A stretch of 64,000 nt of DNA, from assembly GCF_000331535.1 (NCBI RefSeq), contig NZ_AMZN01000051.1, forward strand, positions 62,001 through 126,000, written 5' to 3'. The position numbers and the translations under genes were made by a program. Below, in pieces: positions 1 to 8,873 of this stretch (positions are counted from its first letter, which is position 1; the number at the start of each line of letters is the position of its first letter). The stretch comes from Fulvivirga imtechensis AK7 (lineage in GTDB: Bacteria; Bacteroidota; Bacteroidia; Cytophagales; Cyclobacteriaceae). The notes under the pieces were generated by a model. The model worked only from the letters and a program-made list of their open reading frames with translations, was not told the DNA's origin and did not search any database.

Positions 1-1
1 G

Positions 2-501
2 TTCATTCAAGTGGGAATAGGTGGAGCTACAATTGCGGAATTATATAGAGCATTAAACTACTATGTTCATGCTAACCCGCAATTGATCATACTACATGCA
101 GGTATTGTTGATTGCGCCCCGCGGGCGCTTACAAATTTTGAGAAAAAAGTTGTTTCCAGACTGGGGTTGGAAAAAGTGGTAAAAAGACTTTCCAGACGCT
201 TGCGAAAGGCCAGGAAGCTTACTTATACAAGCAGGGACAATTTTCAAAAAACTATAAGAAGAATAAAGAATAAGTTTCTGGAATTGCCGCTGGTAAGCAT
301 TGGTATAATTCCTGCCAGGCCGGAATAAATTTATACAATACTATCTTGGAGGAAAATACCATATTTATAGATAATTCTGATTTTCCTGAAGATGGAATAA
401 CAGAAGACTTTCATCACATGAAAGAGGGTGGGCATAAATTTATTTTTAAAAAGGTAGATCTTTTGCTGAGTAGGCTTATACCACGGGCCGACAACAAGTA
501 G
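2..501 (+). pseudogene. SGNH/GDSL-type hydrolase, 5'-truncated by window edge and frameshifted
   Basis: The reading frame open at the window start encodes a segment with LIILHAGIVDC, like the block II region of SGNH hydrolases in surface-polysaccharide clusters, and stops at 326-328 after GIIPARPE. The +1-shifted frame continues without a stop from about 320 to the TAG at 499-501. It reads NLYNTILEENTIFID and then a conserved-looking D..H....GGH tail, as expected for the catalytic Asp-His end of the fold. One extra G near 322-324 would join the halves as IPARPGINLYN, so a single-base deletion or a sequencing error splits the gene. Its probable role is de-acylation or acyl transfer on a polysaccharide. 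The family call is moderate because the N-terminal GDSL block lies outside the window. Confidence 0.55.
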
Positions 502-524
502 TAAGACCTGAATTAGTGGATAGA

Positions 525-2012
525 ATGGAACACCAAGAGTATAACCCGGAGAAAATTCTTGAAAAAATTATCGTGATAGAGCGAGATTTTCCAGTGAATG
601 AATGGAAAATTAATGGAGTTCATTTCTGGCCTTTCCTGCGTACAGCTTTGGCATTTACCCAGCGGCAAAACTTTAATGCTACAGCAACGGGTAAAAAAAG
701 TAGTGTTAAAAAGAAGCTGATCAAGCGGTACAGCAAGTTGATTTTTTTCCTGCCGTTTCATTTTCTTCGGTTAAAAAAAAGAATCAGAAAAGCCAAGCGA
801 CTGTTTTTAGGGGCTAAAACTCATCGTGTAAACGCTAATGGTAAGTTATACAATAAGTATTTTGACCTGGCAATAAATGACTTTAAAAGTAATGATCAGC
901 AGTCAGTCATTCTGGATCGGGGAACTTCCCTGCGTAAGAAGGAATATCCACATAATGAAGCCTGGTTTAGTTTACCCGCCATTTACGTTATTTACGAAAG
1001 CCTGAAGCGTCTTAAGCTGATTAAACGAAATCACTATAACATCGAACTTAGCGGATATGAAGACTTTTATCAGTACGTCCTTGAAAATTTTGATTATACA
1101 CAGAAACTTCTGAAGGGTTTTAGTCCGGCAACCGTAAGAAAAGGTATGACTAATTTTCATGACCGAAAGGAGTTTTTAAAACGCCTGTTCCAAAAGTCAG
1201 ATATTGAAAGTTGTTATGTGCTTTGTTACTATTCATCATTATACTATCCATTGCTGGCTGCATGTAACGAGTTAGGAATCAATACTATCGATTTGCAACA
1301 TGGCGGGATGGGTAGAGGCCATTTTTCTTATGACAGATGGACATCCGTGCCAGAAGATGGGTACAAGCTTTTACCACGATATTTTTGGACATGGGATGAC
1401 AGTAGCTCTGCATTGATCAATAACTGGGCGGGTTCTTCGGGCTTTCACCGTGCGATAACCATGGGAAATCCCTGGCTGGAGGACTCTCTTTGTCTGATGG
1501 AAGGGGAGGCCAGGGATAAAGATTATGTGCTTTACAATATGGCTGATCTTGAGGTAGATGACTATCTGGTGAAAACCATTCTCCATTATGGAACATCAAA
1601 AAAGTGGATTTTTCGACTGCATCCCCGTCAAATTACTAAAAAAAATAAGGTGGAGCGTCAACTCCGGGAGTTGCAGATTGACCAATATGTGGTGGTGGAA
1701 GACTCAACGGAGGTTCCGTTGAGCATATCTTTACGAAATTGTTCAGCTCTTATCTCTCCATCTTCCGGTACCATTATCGAAGCTGTTCAGCTAGGGATTA
1801 AACCCGTTCTTCTTCCGGCCCCGGGTCTGAGTTATTACGATGACTATGTCAAGGAAGAGAAAGTGTTTTTATTGCACGAAAAAAGTAGTCGCGAGCTGAT
1901 CAGGTTAATAGATAGTGTTCCTTCACGCGAAGTAAGAAGCGTGAAAGGCACCAGTATGACTTATAGGAATAGATTTCCGGAATTTGAGAACCTATTGAAG
2001 CGGAGTAATTAA
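525..2012 (+). CDS. Putative GT-B-fold surface-polysaccharide glycosyltransferase
   Basis: A 495-residue soluble protein with no signal peptide. The C-terminal half has features of GT-B or capsule-polysaccharide transferases: TIDLQHG near residue 253, LHPRQ near 365, and a nucleotide-binding-like SPSSGT followed by IIEAVQLGIKPVLLP from about 411. The N-terminal third has a stretch of basic residues. It is a paralogue of the protein at 14570-15949: both begin with a short motif around WP..R and share the IDLQHG..G..H block. ATG at 525 is preferred over the GTG at 516. It lies 23 bases after the frameshifted SGNH gene and at the head of the polysaccharide operon. The donor and acceptor cannot be read from sequence; a CMP-nonulosonate donor is only a guess from the context. 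Confidence 0.6.
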   Translation: MEHQEYNPEKILEKIIVIERDFPVNEWKINGVHFWPFLRTALAFTQRQNFNATATGKKSSVKKKLIKRYSKLIFFLPFHFLRLKKRIRKAKRLFLGAKTHRVNANGKLYNKYFDLAINDFKSNDQQSVILDRGTSLRKKEYPHNEAWFSLPAIYVIYESLKRLKLIKRNHYNIELSGYEDFYQYVLENFDYTQKLLKGFSPATVRKGMTNFHDRKEFLKRLFQKSDIESCYVLCYYSSLYYPLLAACNELGINTIDLQHGGMGRGHFSYDRWTSVPEDGYKLLPRYFWTWDDSSSALINNWAGSSGFHRAITMGNPWLEDSLCLMEGEARDKDYVLYNMADLEVDDYLVKTILHYGTSKKWIFRLHPRQITKKNKVERQLRELQIDQYVVVEDSTEVPLSISLRNCSALISPSSGTIIEAVQLGIKPVLLPAPGLSYYDDYVKEEKVFLLHEKSSRELIRLIDSVPSREVRSVKGTSMTYRNRFPEFENLLKRSN

Positions 2013-2091
2013 ACATTTGACCTTGCTCCATGGAGAGATAATGTATATTTGGTAGTAAATTAATCTTTGAAAATGGTGTAGCTATCGGTTT

Positions 2092-2604
2092 ATGATAAAA
2101 AGATTGATGGAAAACATTATCTACTACCTTTATAAAAAGGGTAGAGGCATTTATAACAAAAAACGTTATGAAGCATATTATAGAAAATATAAAATAAACA
2201 GGTCTTTCCGGTTTAATGGAGAAGGAGTGCAACTCTATGGTAACGGTGCATTCATAGCGGGGGATAGTTCATATATTGGGAGCTTTTCTACAGTGCAACT
2301 TGCCGATGGCCACCACGTTGCCATCGGGAATAACTGTGCGTTGAGTCATAATGTAAGAATATATACCACCTCAATAGTGCCTGATGGTGATTGGGAAAAA
2401 GAGAAGAAAAAAAGCTATAGCAAGAGTGTGGAAATAGGTAATAACGTATGGATTGGTGCAAATGCTTTTATTAATCCGGGGGTCAAAATAGGTGATAATG
2501 CCATTGTGGGAGCGAATGCTGTGGTCACCAAAGATGTTGAAAAAAATGCCATTGTTGGCGGGGTCCCTGCCAGGCTTATCCGTTACAAGAGGCTGAATGC
2601 TTAA
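2092..2604 (+). CDS. Acyltransferase with left-handed beta-helix (hexapeptide repeats)
   Basis: A 170-residue protein. After a basic N-terminus, residues about 45-165 show hexapeptide periodicity. The C-terminal signature IGNNVWIGANAFINPGVKIG, followed by GANAVVTKDV and GGVPARLIR, is typical of the maltose/galactoside O-acetyltransferase (LbH) family. These enzymes are trimeric and use acetyl-CoA to acetylate sugar hydroxyl or amino groups. The 3' end overlaps the flippase start by 8 bases, so translation is probably coupled. The likely role is O-acetylation of a repeat-unit sugar; the exact target is unknown. Confidence 0.75.
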   Translation: MIKRLMENIIYYLYKKGRGIYNKKRYEAYYRKYKINRSFRFNGEGVQLYGNGAFIAGDSSYIGSFSTVQLADGHHVAIGNNCALSHNVRIYTTSIVPDGDWEKEKKKSYSKSVEIGNNVWIGANAFINPGVKIGDNAIVGANAVVTKDVEKNAIVGGVPARLIRYKRLNA

Positions 2605-4009
2605 GAAATTATTTTCACATACAGCAATTTATGGGTTAGGGGACCAACTAAGCAAAGTAGCACATTTTTTAGCCCTTCCCCTGATTACTCAGGATCTTAC
2701 TGCAACTGATTATGGCATCTCGGGTATCATAACAGCCTATACTACAGCTGTTTCAGTGTTTGCCGCACTTGGTCTTAAAGTAGTATTGGTCAATAGCTTC
2801 TTTAAATCTCCGGGACATTATAAGTGGCTCTGGCGCCAGGTGTATGGCTTTCTGGTTTTATGGAATTTCGTATATGCGGCCATACTGGCAATGATTATCT
2901 ATTTCGCTGTTCCGGAGGAAGCTTTCCATGATCGGTGGCTCATTGTAATATTAAATGTTGCACCTTTGGTTTTGTTCGGGCAGACAAAGAATCTGGGAAG
3001 GACGTATTACCAGATGAATCAGCAGCCGAGGCAGGTAGCAGTACGAAATATAGTATTTGGTATTAGTACGGTTCTGTTAAATGTGTTTTTTATTAGCTAT
3101 ATGAAACTTGGATATATGGGGTGGTTTTGGACCAATTGCATCATTGGCATTCTTACCAGCTTATCCTATTTTTATCCCGTAAATTTTATATTGAAGATTA
3201 CTCCTATTTTTAATTTTAAGTGGAGGCTAATACGGCACTCTCTGAAAGTAAGCTTGCCTACAATACCGCATTTCTATTCAGGGTATCTGTTAAACAGTTC
3301 TGATCGCCTTGTCATGGATTTGTTGAAGGTATCAACGGGCGATCTGGGTAAGTACAATGTGGCTTATACCGTTAGCGGTATTATGGGGAGTCTGGGTAAC
3401 GCCAGCGCCATGTCTGTAGGACCGCTGTTGAATAAAATGTACAAGGCAGGTAATGATGAAGCGGCTAAGAAGCTCGTGATTATTCTTCAGATCATTTTTT
3501 TTGTCACTTCTTTCGGCTTGTGTATATGGATGAAAGAAGTCTTTGCTTTTCTCATTCGCAATGAAACTTTAGCAGCAATGTATCCACTCGGAATTATCAT
3601 CGTAATGTCCTACAACTACAGGCCTATGTACTTCGGTGCAAATGCCAAATTGATGTTTGCAGAAAAAACCAATGTGCTATGGCGGGTAACTTTAGTTGCA
3701 GGTATTCTTAATGTTTTGCTGAATCTCATATTGATACCACTTTTTGGTTTTGAAATGGCTGCATATACAACATTTGCGGCTTTAATGTATATGGGGTATG
3801 CCGGGTTTTACTATAAAGTATTCAAAGAAATTAATTCGGTAAATTATTATCCGGCATTTTGGATTGCATTAACCGTTCTGCTGACAGTTTTAGCAATTTA
3901 TTTTGTTGAATACCCGCTTTATCTGAAACTATTAATTTCCGTAGTTATGGCTTTGACCGGGATGTTCTTTATTTTTAAAATGAACAGGTCCCTGAAAGGC
4001 TTGGATTAA
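2597..4009 (+). CDS. Polysaccharide repeat-unit flippase (Wzx-like, MOP superfamily)
   Basis: A 470-residue integral membrane protein with about 12 to 14 hydrophobic segments spread over its length and short charged loops, as in Wzx/RfbX and oligosaccharidyl-lipid flippases. The N-terminus (LFSHTAIYGLGDQLSKVAHF) is the usual start of this family. Such proteins move undecaprenyl-PP-linked repeat units from the cytoplasmic to the periplasmic face. It pairs functionally with the Wzy-like protein at 20011-21231 and the PglC-type initiating transferase at 23366-24001, indicating a Wzx/Wzy-type pathway. The start overlaps the upstream acyltransferase by 8 bases. Confidence 0.85.
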   Translation: MLKKLFSHTAIYGLGDQLSKVAHFLALPLITQDLTATDYGISGIITAYTTAVSVFAALGLKVVLVNSFFKSPGHYKWLWRQVYGFLVLWNFVYAAILAMIIYFAVPEEAFHDRWLIVILNVAPLVLFGQTKNLGRTYYQMNQQPRQVAVRNIVFGISTVLLNVFFISYMKLGYMGWFWTNCIIGILTSLSYFYPVNFILKITPIFNFKWRLIRHSLKVSLPTIPHFYSGYLLNSSDRLVMDLLKVSTGDLGKYNVAYTVSGIMGSLGNASAMSVGPLLNKMYKAGNDEAAKKLVIILQIIFFVTSFGLCIWMKEVFAFLIRNETLAAMYPLGIIIVMSYNYRPMYFGANAKLMFAEKTNVLWRVTLVAGILNVLLNLILIPLFGFEMAAYTTFAALMYMGYAGFYYKVFKEINSVNYYPAFWIALTVLLTVLAIYFVEYPLYLKLLISVVMALTGMFFIFKMNRSLKGLD

Positions 4010-4031
4010 TTGAAAGATAAAATGTCGTAAT

Positions 4032-4709
4032 ATGAATTCAACATGGCTCAGAAAGCTATTTAACTTCCTTCAAAATCAGAATACGATTTCTTTATCGGCT
4101 GAGGGAAATGTATCCCCAAAAGCTTTTTTAAAGGGGGCAAATATCAGGGGAAATGTTACAGTTGGTGAAAATTGTATCATTAAATACGCGGAAATAACAG
4201 GAAATGTGTCGATAAATAGTCATACTACTATTAACGGTCCTGGTGTACAGATACTTGCGAAAGTACATGATGTTAGCATAGGTAAATTCTGTTCTATTGC
4301 CAGAGATGTTTTAATGCAGGAATATAATCACCCTATCAATCGCATGTCTACCTACTACATCGGAAAAAACCTGTTTAAGGAGAATAGCAGAAATGAGTTG
4401 GAAAGCAAAGGATCTATAGAAATAGGTAACGATGTGTGGATTGGTGCCAAAGTAATAATACTTTCGGGGGTTAGTATCGGTGATGGCGCTATCGTGGCGG
4501 CAGGTAGTGTGGTGACGAAAGATGTGCCACCCTACGCAATAGTAGGAGGAAACCCTGCTAAAGTGATCAGGTATCGTTTTGATAAAAATATCATTGAAGA
4601 GTTGCTTAAGCTAAGATGGTGGGACTGGCCGGTTGATAGGTTAAATAGAAATCAAAAGATATTTTCACGCGAGGTAAACGAGTATACTTTTACAAAAATA
4701 GTGGATTGA
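4032..4709 (+). CDS. CatB-related O-acetyltransferase (xenobiotic acyltransferase type)
   Basis: A 225-residue hexapeptide-repeat acyltransferase. Helix turns start near residue 35. The CatB/VatD-like signature occurs as [14 protein letters not shown], then an inserted loop containing [12 protein letters not shown] (the catalytic His sits in this loop in the family), then [20 protein letters not shown] and [12 protein letters not shown]. The tail [12 protein letters not shown] is the usual end of this subfamily. It probably acetylates a sugar of the surface glycan. Two different LbH enzymes flank the flippase. Confidence 0.78.
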   Translation: MNSTWLRKLFNFLQNQNTISLSAEGNVSPKAFLKGANIRGNVTVGENCIIKYAEITGNVSINSHTTINGPGVQILAKVHDVSIGKFCSIARDVLMQEYNHPINRMSTYYIGKNLFKENSRNELESKGSIEIGNDVWIGAKVIILSGVSIGDGAIVAAGSVVTKDVPPYAIVGGNPAKVIRYRFDKNIIEELLKLRWWDWPVDRLNRNQKIFSREVNEYTFTKIVD

Positions 4710-4791
4710 CATTTCTGATGAAGTACACCTTTCTCTTTAGTGGAAAGGTCATTGGAAAATTCTAAATTAGTTGATCTAAAGAGAAGAATAA

Positions 4792-6330
4792 ATGAAGATA
4801 TTGGATTGTACACTCCGTGATGGAGGATATTACACTCAGTGGGATTTTGAGAATGAATTGGTGCAAAATTATATAGACGCATTTAATCATCTTCCTGTGG
4901 ATTATTTGGAAATTGGCTACAGGAGCAATGCGATGACAGAGTATTTTGGGGAGTATTTCTATTGTCCCACATACGTCCTTGAAAAAATCAGGCAGCAATC
5001 TCAAAGGAAACTGGCGATAATACTGAATGAAAAGGATGTTCGCGCAGTCGATGCCCGGTCCCTGCTTTCTCCTTGTCTCGGTTATATAGACATGATAAGA
5101 ATCGCGGTTGATCCTGCCAATTTCAAGCGTGCGCTTTCATTAGCTGAGGAGGTGAGAAGTATGGGCTTTGAGTTAAGCTTCAATGTAATGTATATGTCGA
5201 AGTGGAGCGGGAACAAATGCTTTCTTGACTTTTTGCCAGAGGCTAATGGCCTTCTTGATTACTTCTATCTTGTTGATTCCTATGGTGGTGTATATCCTGA
5301 AGATGTCCGCCAGACTATTGACATGGTGAAAGAAAAGCTGGAATGCAAAATTGGTTTTCATGGTCATAATAATCTTGAGTTGGCCCTGATAAACACCCTT
5401 ACTGCAATAGATTCAGGTGCAGACATTGTGGATGCTACCATAACTGGTATGGGACGGGGTGCTGGCAATTTAAAAACAGAATTGCTGTTAACGGCCCTGA
5501 ATTCTAGGGATAATTTACAGGTGAACTTCAATGCTTTGAGTAATGTAGTTTCAGACTTTGAAAAATTACAGGAACAGCACGGGTGGGGAACAAATCTGCC
5601 TTATATGGTTTCCGGAGCAAATTCACTACCTCAAAAAAATGTAATGGAATGGGTAACACAACGATTCTATTCCTTTAACAGTATTATTCGTGCTCTGCAA
5701 AATCAGAAGAGTGGTGTTCAGGACAACGAACATTTACCGGTATTTGAAGCTCCAAAGAAGTACAGACAGGTACTTATTGTCGGAGGAGGACCCAATGCGA
5801 TAAAGCACAGTCAGGCAGTTCAGGAATACGTTAAGTCGCAGGAGGACATCTGTATTATTCATGCCAGCTCAAAAAATGCAAAAGCTTACCGCGACTTGTC
5901 TGTTGATCAGTTTTTTTGTCTTGTAGGTAGTGAAGGACATAGGCTCGAAAAAGTTTTTGAAGATTTTGGTGACTTTAAAGGGGCATGTATACTGCCACCA
6001 TTCCCAAGAAAAATGGGCACATATATTCCTGATGCCGTGAAAAAGGGCACCTATGAGTTGGCCAAAATTGATTTTACTAACAAACTGACCGATACCCACA
6101 CAGCACTGGCGCTGCAAACGTCAATTGAGCTTGGGGCGGAGAAAATAGTAATAACCGGATATGATGGTTACCAGGAGTCGACACTAACTCAACTGGAAAG
6201 AAGCCTATCGGAGGAGAATGAATACCTGTTCAGCGCCTTTATTGAGGCCTATAAAATTGATGTGAAGTTTATAACCCCTACCAACTATAAAGGGCTTCCG
6301 GTGAGCTCTGTTTATTCTTTTTTAACATGA
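4792..6330 (+). CDS. HMGL-type aldolase domain fused to an MptE/DUF115-like domain
   Basis: A 512-residue, two-part protein. Residues 1 to about 285 are a TIM-barrel of the HMG-CoA lyase / homocitrate synthase / 4-hydroxy-2-oxovalerate aldolase superfamily: DCTLRDGGY at 5-13 carries the metal and catalytic Asp/Arg, and FHGHNN contains the metal-binding His190 and His192. Residues about 320-512 form a Rossmann-like domain with IVGGGPNA and TALALQTSIELGAEKIVITG, resembling the MptE/DUF115 domain seen in some glycan and Maf proteins. The stop overlaps the next start by 4 bases (ATGA). With the following cytidylyltransferase and phosphatase it suggests a route to a CMP-activated keto-acid made by pyruvate-type aldol chemistry. 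The substrate is not known. Confidence 0.7.
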   Translation: MKILDCTLRDGGYYTQWDFENELVQNYIDAFNHLPVDYLEIGYRSNAMTEYFGEYFYCPTYVLEKIRQQSQRKLAIILNEKDVRAVDARSLLSPCLGYIDMIRIAVDPANFKRALSLAEEVRSMGFELSFNVMYMSKWSGNKCFLDFLPEANGLLDYFYLVDSYGGVYPEDVRQTIDMVKEKLECKIGFHGHNNLELALINTLTAIDSGADIVDATITGMGRGAGNLKTELLLTALNSRDNLQVNFNALSNVVSDFEKLQEQHGWGTNLPYMVSGANSLPQKNVMEWVTQRFYSFNSIIRALQNQKSGVQDNEHLPVFEAPKKYRQVLIVGGGPNAIKHSQAVQEYVKSQEDICIIHASSKNAKAYRDLSVDQFFCLVGSEGHRLEKVFEDFGDFKGACILPPFPRKMGTYIPDAVKKGTYELAKIDFTNKLTDTHTALALQTSIELGAEKIVITGYDGYQESTLTQLERSLSEENEYLFSAFIEAYKIDVKFITPTNYKGLPVSSVYSFLT

Positions 6331-7031
6331 GTAATCAAAGCATAACATTTTTTTTGCCTACCAGAAAGGGAAGTGAAAGGGTAATTGATAAAAATACCAG
6401 GCCATTTTCGTCCATTTCCGGGGGAATTCTGGAGTTGAAGCTCAGGCAGTTAATGGACACCAGGTCGATTGAGAAGGTAGTGCTTTCTACTAATGACGAA
6501 GCCTCTATGAGGATTGCGGGAGAAATTGATCCTCGGGAAGATAAAATAGTTGTAGTACCCCGTCCGGAACAGCTTTGTTTAAGTTCCACCCCTTTGGTTG
6601 ATCTGATAAAATATGTACCTTCTATAGTAGAAACGGAGCACATCATTTGGGGGCATGTTACAACACCCTTTGTAGACGGATCTGATTACGATCAGGGGAT
6701 CGGGATGTATTTCAAAGCTATAAAAAACGGGTACGATTCATTGGTTAGCGTCTTACCCTTTCAAAACTTTTTACTCACAAAACCTGAGGGAAAGATATAC
6801 AATTATAGTGGTGGAGGTACGAAATGGCCTCGTACTCAGGACCTGGAGCCTCTTTATGAAGTGAATCATGCCATGTTTATTACAAAAAGGGAGGTATACA
6901 TAAATCAAAGTGACAGGATTGGGGCAAAGCCTTTTTTATTTGAGATGGGCAAGTTGAAGTCTATAGATATCGATTGGGAAGAGGATTTTAAAATTGCGGA
7001 AGTTATATATGAAAAACTTTACCAGAGCTAA
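6327..7031 (+). CDS. Acylneuraminate cytidylyltransferase family protein
   Basis: A 234-residue nucleotidyltransferase of the CMP-sialate/CMP-KDO synthetase fold. FFLPTRKGSERVIDKNTRPF is the P-loop-like CTP-binding start (family consensus R.GS..I..KN). VVLSTNDE, WGHVTTPF and the late DIDWEEDF acidic motif match the metal- and sugar-binding regions. It is distinct from the second family member at 13084-13815 (probable LegF) and is tightly coupled to the aldolase upstream and the HAD gene downstream, which it overlaps. It likely activates the product of that pair as a CMP-sugar; the substrate is unassigned. Confidence 0.75.
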   Translation: MSNQSITFFLPTRKGSERVIDKNTRPFSSISGGILELKLRQLMDTRSIEKVVLSTNDEASMRIAGEIDPREDKIVVVPRPEQLCLSSTPLVDLIKYVPSIVETEHIIWGHVTTPFVDGSDYDQGIGMYFKAIKNGYDSLVSVLPFQNFLLTKPEGKIYNYSGGGTKWPRTQDLEPLYEVNHAMFITKREVYINQSDRIGAKPFLFEMGKLKSIDIDWEEDFKIAEVIYEKLYQS

Positions 7032-7638
7032 AACAATACTTTGGGACTTTGATGGAGTGCTATTGAATTCGATGTCCGTGAGGGATAGGGGCTTTGAATT
7101 AGTACTTAAAGATTACCCAAAAGAGAAAGTTGATAATCTTTTGGATTTCCACAGAAAAAATGGGGGACTCAGTAGGTATGTTAAGTTTCGCTACTTCATT
7201 GAGAGGGAACTCGGGGAATTTGCTACCGAAGAAAGGGTACAGCAAATGGCTGATCAATTTTCAGGCATAATGCTTGACCAGCTAAAAAAGCCAGAGCTCT
7301 TGATTGATGATAGCCTGAGATTTGTTAAAAGGAACTATCAGAGAATTAACATGCATATTGTATCAGGCTCCGATGGACAAGAGCTTAATATCCTTTGTGA
7401 AAGCCTGGGTATCAATAAATACTTCAAGTCTATACTGGGCTCACCTACTCCCAAGAATGAATTGATTAGGCATATTATGTCAGAATATAAATATGATCCT
7501 GCAGCTACCGTTATGGTAGGAGATTCTATCAATGACTATGAAGCTGCAAAACAAAATAATATAGCATTTTATGCTTACAACAACAACAGGTTGAAAGCCA
7601 ATCACGACTATATCGAATCCTTCGAAACGTTGCAATGA
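7009..7638 (+). CDS. HAD-superfamily phosphatase
   Basis: A 209-residue HAD hydrolase. Motif I is WDFDGVLLNS (nucleophile Asp and acid Asp), motif II lies around MHIVSGSDG, and motif III/IV is VMVGDSINDYEAAKQNN, with a helical cap between motifs I and II (subclass I). The ATG at 7009 is preferred over a TTG at 6994 because it directly precedes the conserved beta-strand. It overlaps the cytidylyltransferase by 23 bases, and its stop overlaps the next start. By analogy with KdsC and NeuB-9-P phosphatases it may dephosphorylate a keto-sugar phosphate before CMP transfer; this is inference from neighbours. Confidence 0.75.
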   Translation: MKNFTRAKTILWDFDGVLLNSMSVRDRGFELVLKDYPKEKVDNLLDFHRKNGGLSRYVKFRYFIERELGEFATEERVQQMADQFSGIMLDQLKKPELLIDDSLRFVKRNYQRINMHIVSGSDGQELNILCESLGINKYFKSILGSPTPKNELIRHIMSEYKYDPAATVMVGDSINDYEAAKQNNIAFYAYNNNRLKANHDYIESFETLQ

Positions 7639-8858
7639 GAAATCGGGAAATAATCTTAGTGGTAGTTAATAATTCACTCGGAGAGGTTCATTTTATTCTT
7701 CCTTACCTGATCAAAGCAAGGAAAGAATGTGATCTGGACATCTACTTTTACTTTGTTAACAGCAAAATTTATGATAAAACAGTCAATGACACTTTTTTCT
7801 ATGATCAGATCAGTCAAAATGCTTCCATACTCAAACCGAGCGAAATCTTTTCTTTTCTTTTAAAGAAGAGAAAAAGGGTAAGTTTGATACTTAAAGACAC
7901 CACCCCGGTAAGTTCAAGTAATATAGTGGTGAAGATTCGACATTGCTGTCCCTATGCAAAACTTATTTTTTTTCCACATGCATATGCATTGCTTGGATAC
8001 AAAGAGCAAGGGCGGAATGAGAACTATGTGTATAAAAAGGAGGATGAGGTAGCTGATTATGTACTATATGGTCACCCATTTGACAAGCCGTGGCTAAGGC
8101 AACGGTTTCCCGAACGTAAGTTAGTTTTCTCCGGGGCATTAGGCTATACATCCTGGTGGAGGGCCTACGTATCTTCTTATGTTGAAGCAAATCTTAAGAA
8201 CCCTGCTACTACCGATGGAAAGAGTATGGTCGTACTTTTCACAATCAGAGATGTACATCGTATTTACCTGAACGCCGAAAACTTTGAGTACCTGTTTCGC
8301 ACGGCCTTAAAAGTGTTATTTGATAGTACCAATCATTTTGTTATCATAAAGCCGCATCCAAGACAAAATATAAATTCATTAGAATCTTTTCTGTCGGGCT
8401 ATGATTCCAACCGGTATACAATTCAATACCACAATACATTTGTGCTGGCGTGTCTTGCCGACATCAACTTGTCCTTTTGGTCCTCTGCTGTCACAGATTG
8501 TTTGGCTATGGGGGTGCCAGCTCTTGAATTTCATAAATTTCATGTACCCTTCAGTCAGACGGTAGAGAGTGAAGGAGGGCTGGAATCTTTTTATACACAT
8601 TTAGGACTGGCTGAAAAAGTAACCTCAGGCGAGGAGTTGGAAGGTCTGCTAAAGCTCAATGAGCAGGGTTTATCAAAAATGTTACGGAAACAACAGAAAA
8701 CCTTCTACAAGATTTTCCCGGATGATCAGGTAGGATTTAATAACTTTAAGGCTTTAATTAACAGAGAAGAACGGAGTGGCTACACGATGAACAGATCTGC
8801 CAAATCGTTATTCTACTTTTTTTTGAAATCCATTTATAGGAAGTTAAAACCAGTTTGA
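7635..8858 (+). CDS. Putative GT-B-like glycosyltransferase / CDP-polyol-type transferase
   Basis: A 407-residue soluble protein with no signal peptide. The first half includes FFPHAYALLGY. The second half has IIKPHPRQN and a downstream stretch around SFWSSAVTDCLAMGVPALEF, the nucleotide-binding layout of capsule-polysaccharide transferases and CDP-glycerol glycerophosphotransferases. It shares the HPRQ element with the proteins at 525-2012 and 14570-15949 but is clearly divergent. It is coupled to the aldolase-CMP-HAD trio by a 4-base overlap, so it may be the transferase for the sugar that trio activates. The function is not certain. Confidence 0.55.
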   Translation: MRNREIILVVVNNSLGEVHFILPYLIKARKECDLDIYFYFVNSKIYDKTVNDTFFYDQISQNASILKPSEIFSFLLKKRKRVSLILKDTTPVSSSNIVVKIRHCCPYAKLIFFPHAYALLGYKEQGRNENYVYKKEDEVADYVLYGHPFDKPWLRQRFPERKLVFSGALGYTSWWRAYVSSYVEANLKNPATTDGKSMVVLFTIRDVHRIYLNAENFEYLFRTALKVLFDSTNHFVIIKPHPRQNINSLESFLSGYDSNRYTIQYHNTFVLACLADINLSFWSSAVTDCLAMGVPALEFHKFHVPFSQTVESEGGLESFYTHLGLAEKVTSGEELEGLLKLNEQGLSKMLRKQQKTFYKIFPDDQVGFNNFKALINREERSGYTMNRSAKSLFYFFLKSIYRKLKPV

Positions 8859-8873
8859 TCTTATTTGAAGGCA

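Noticed and set aside
4792-7638. Phosphonate biosynthesis (phosphonomethylmalate-type synthase with CMP transfer)
   Set aside because: No PEP mutase or phosphonopyruvate decarboxylase gene is seen in the window.
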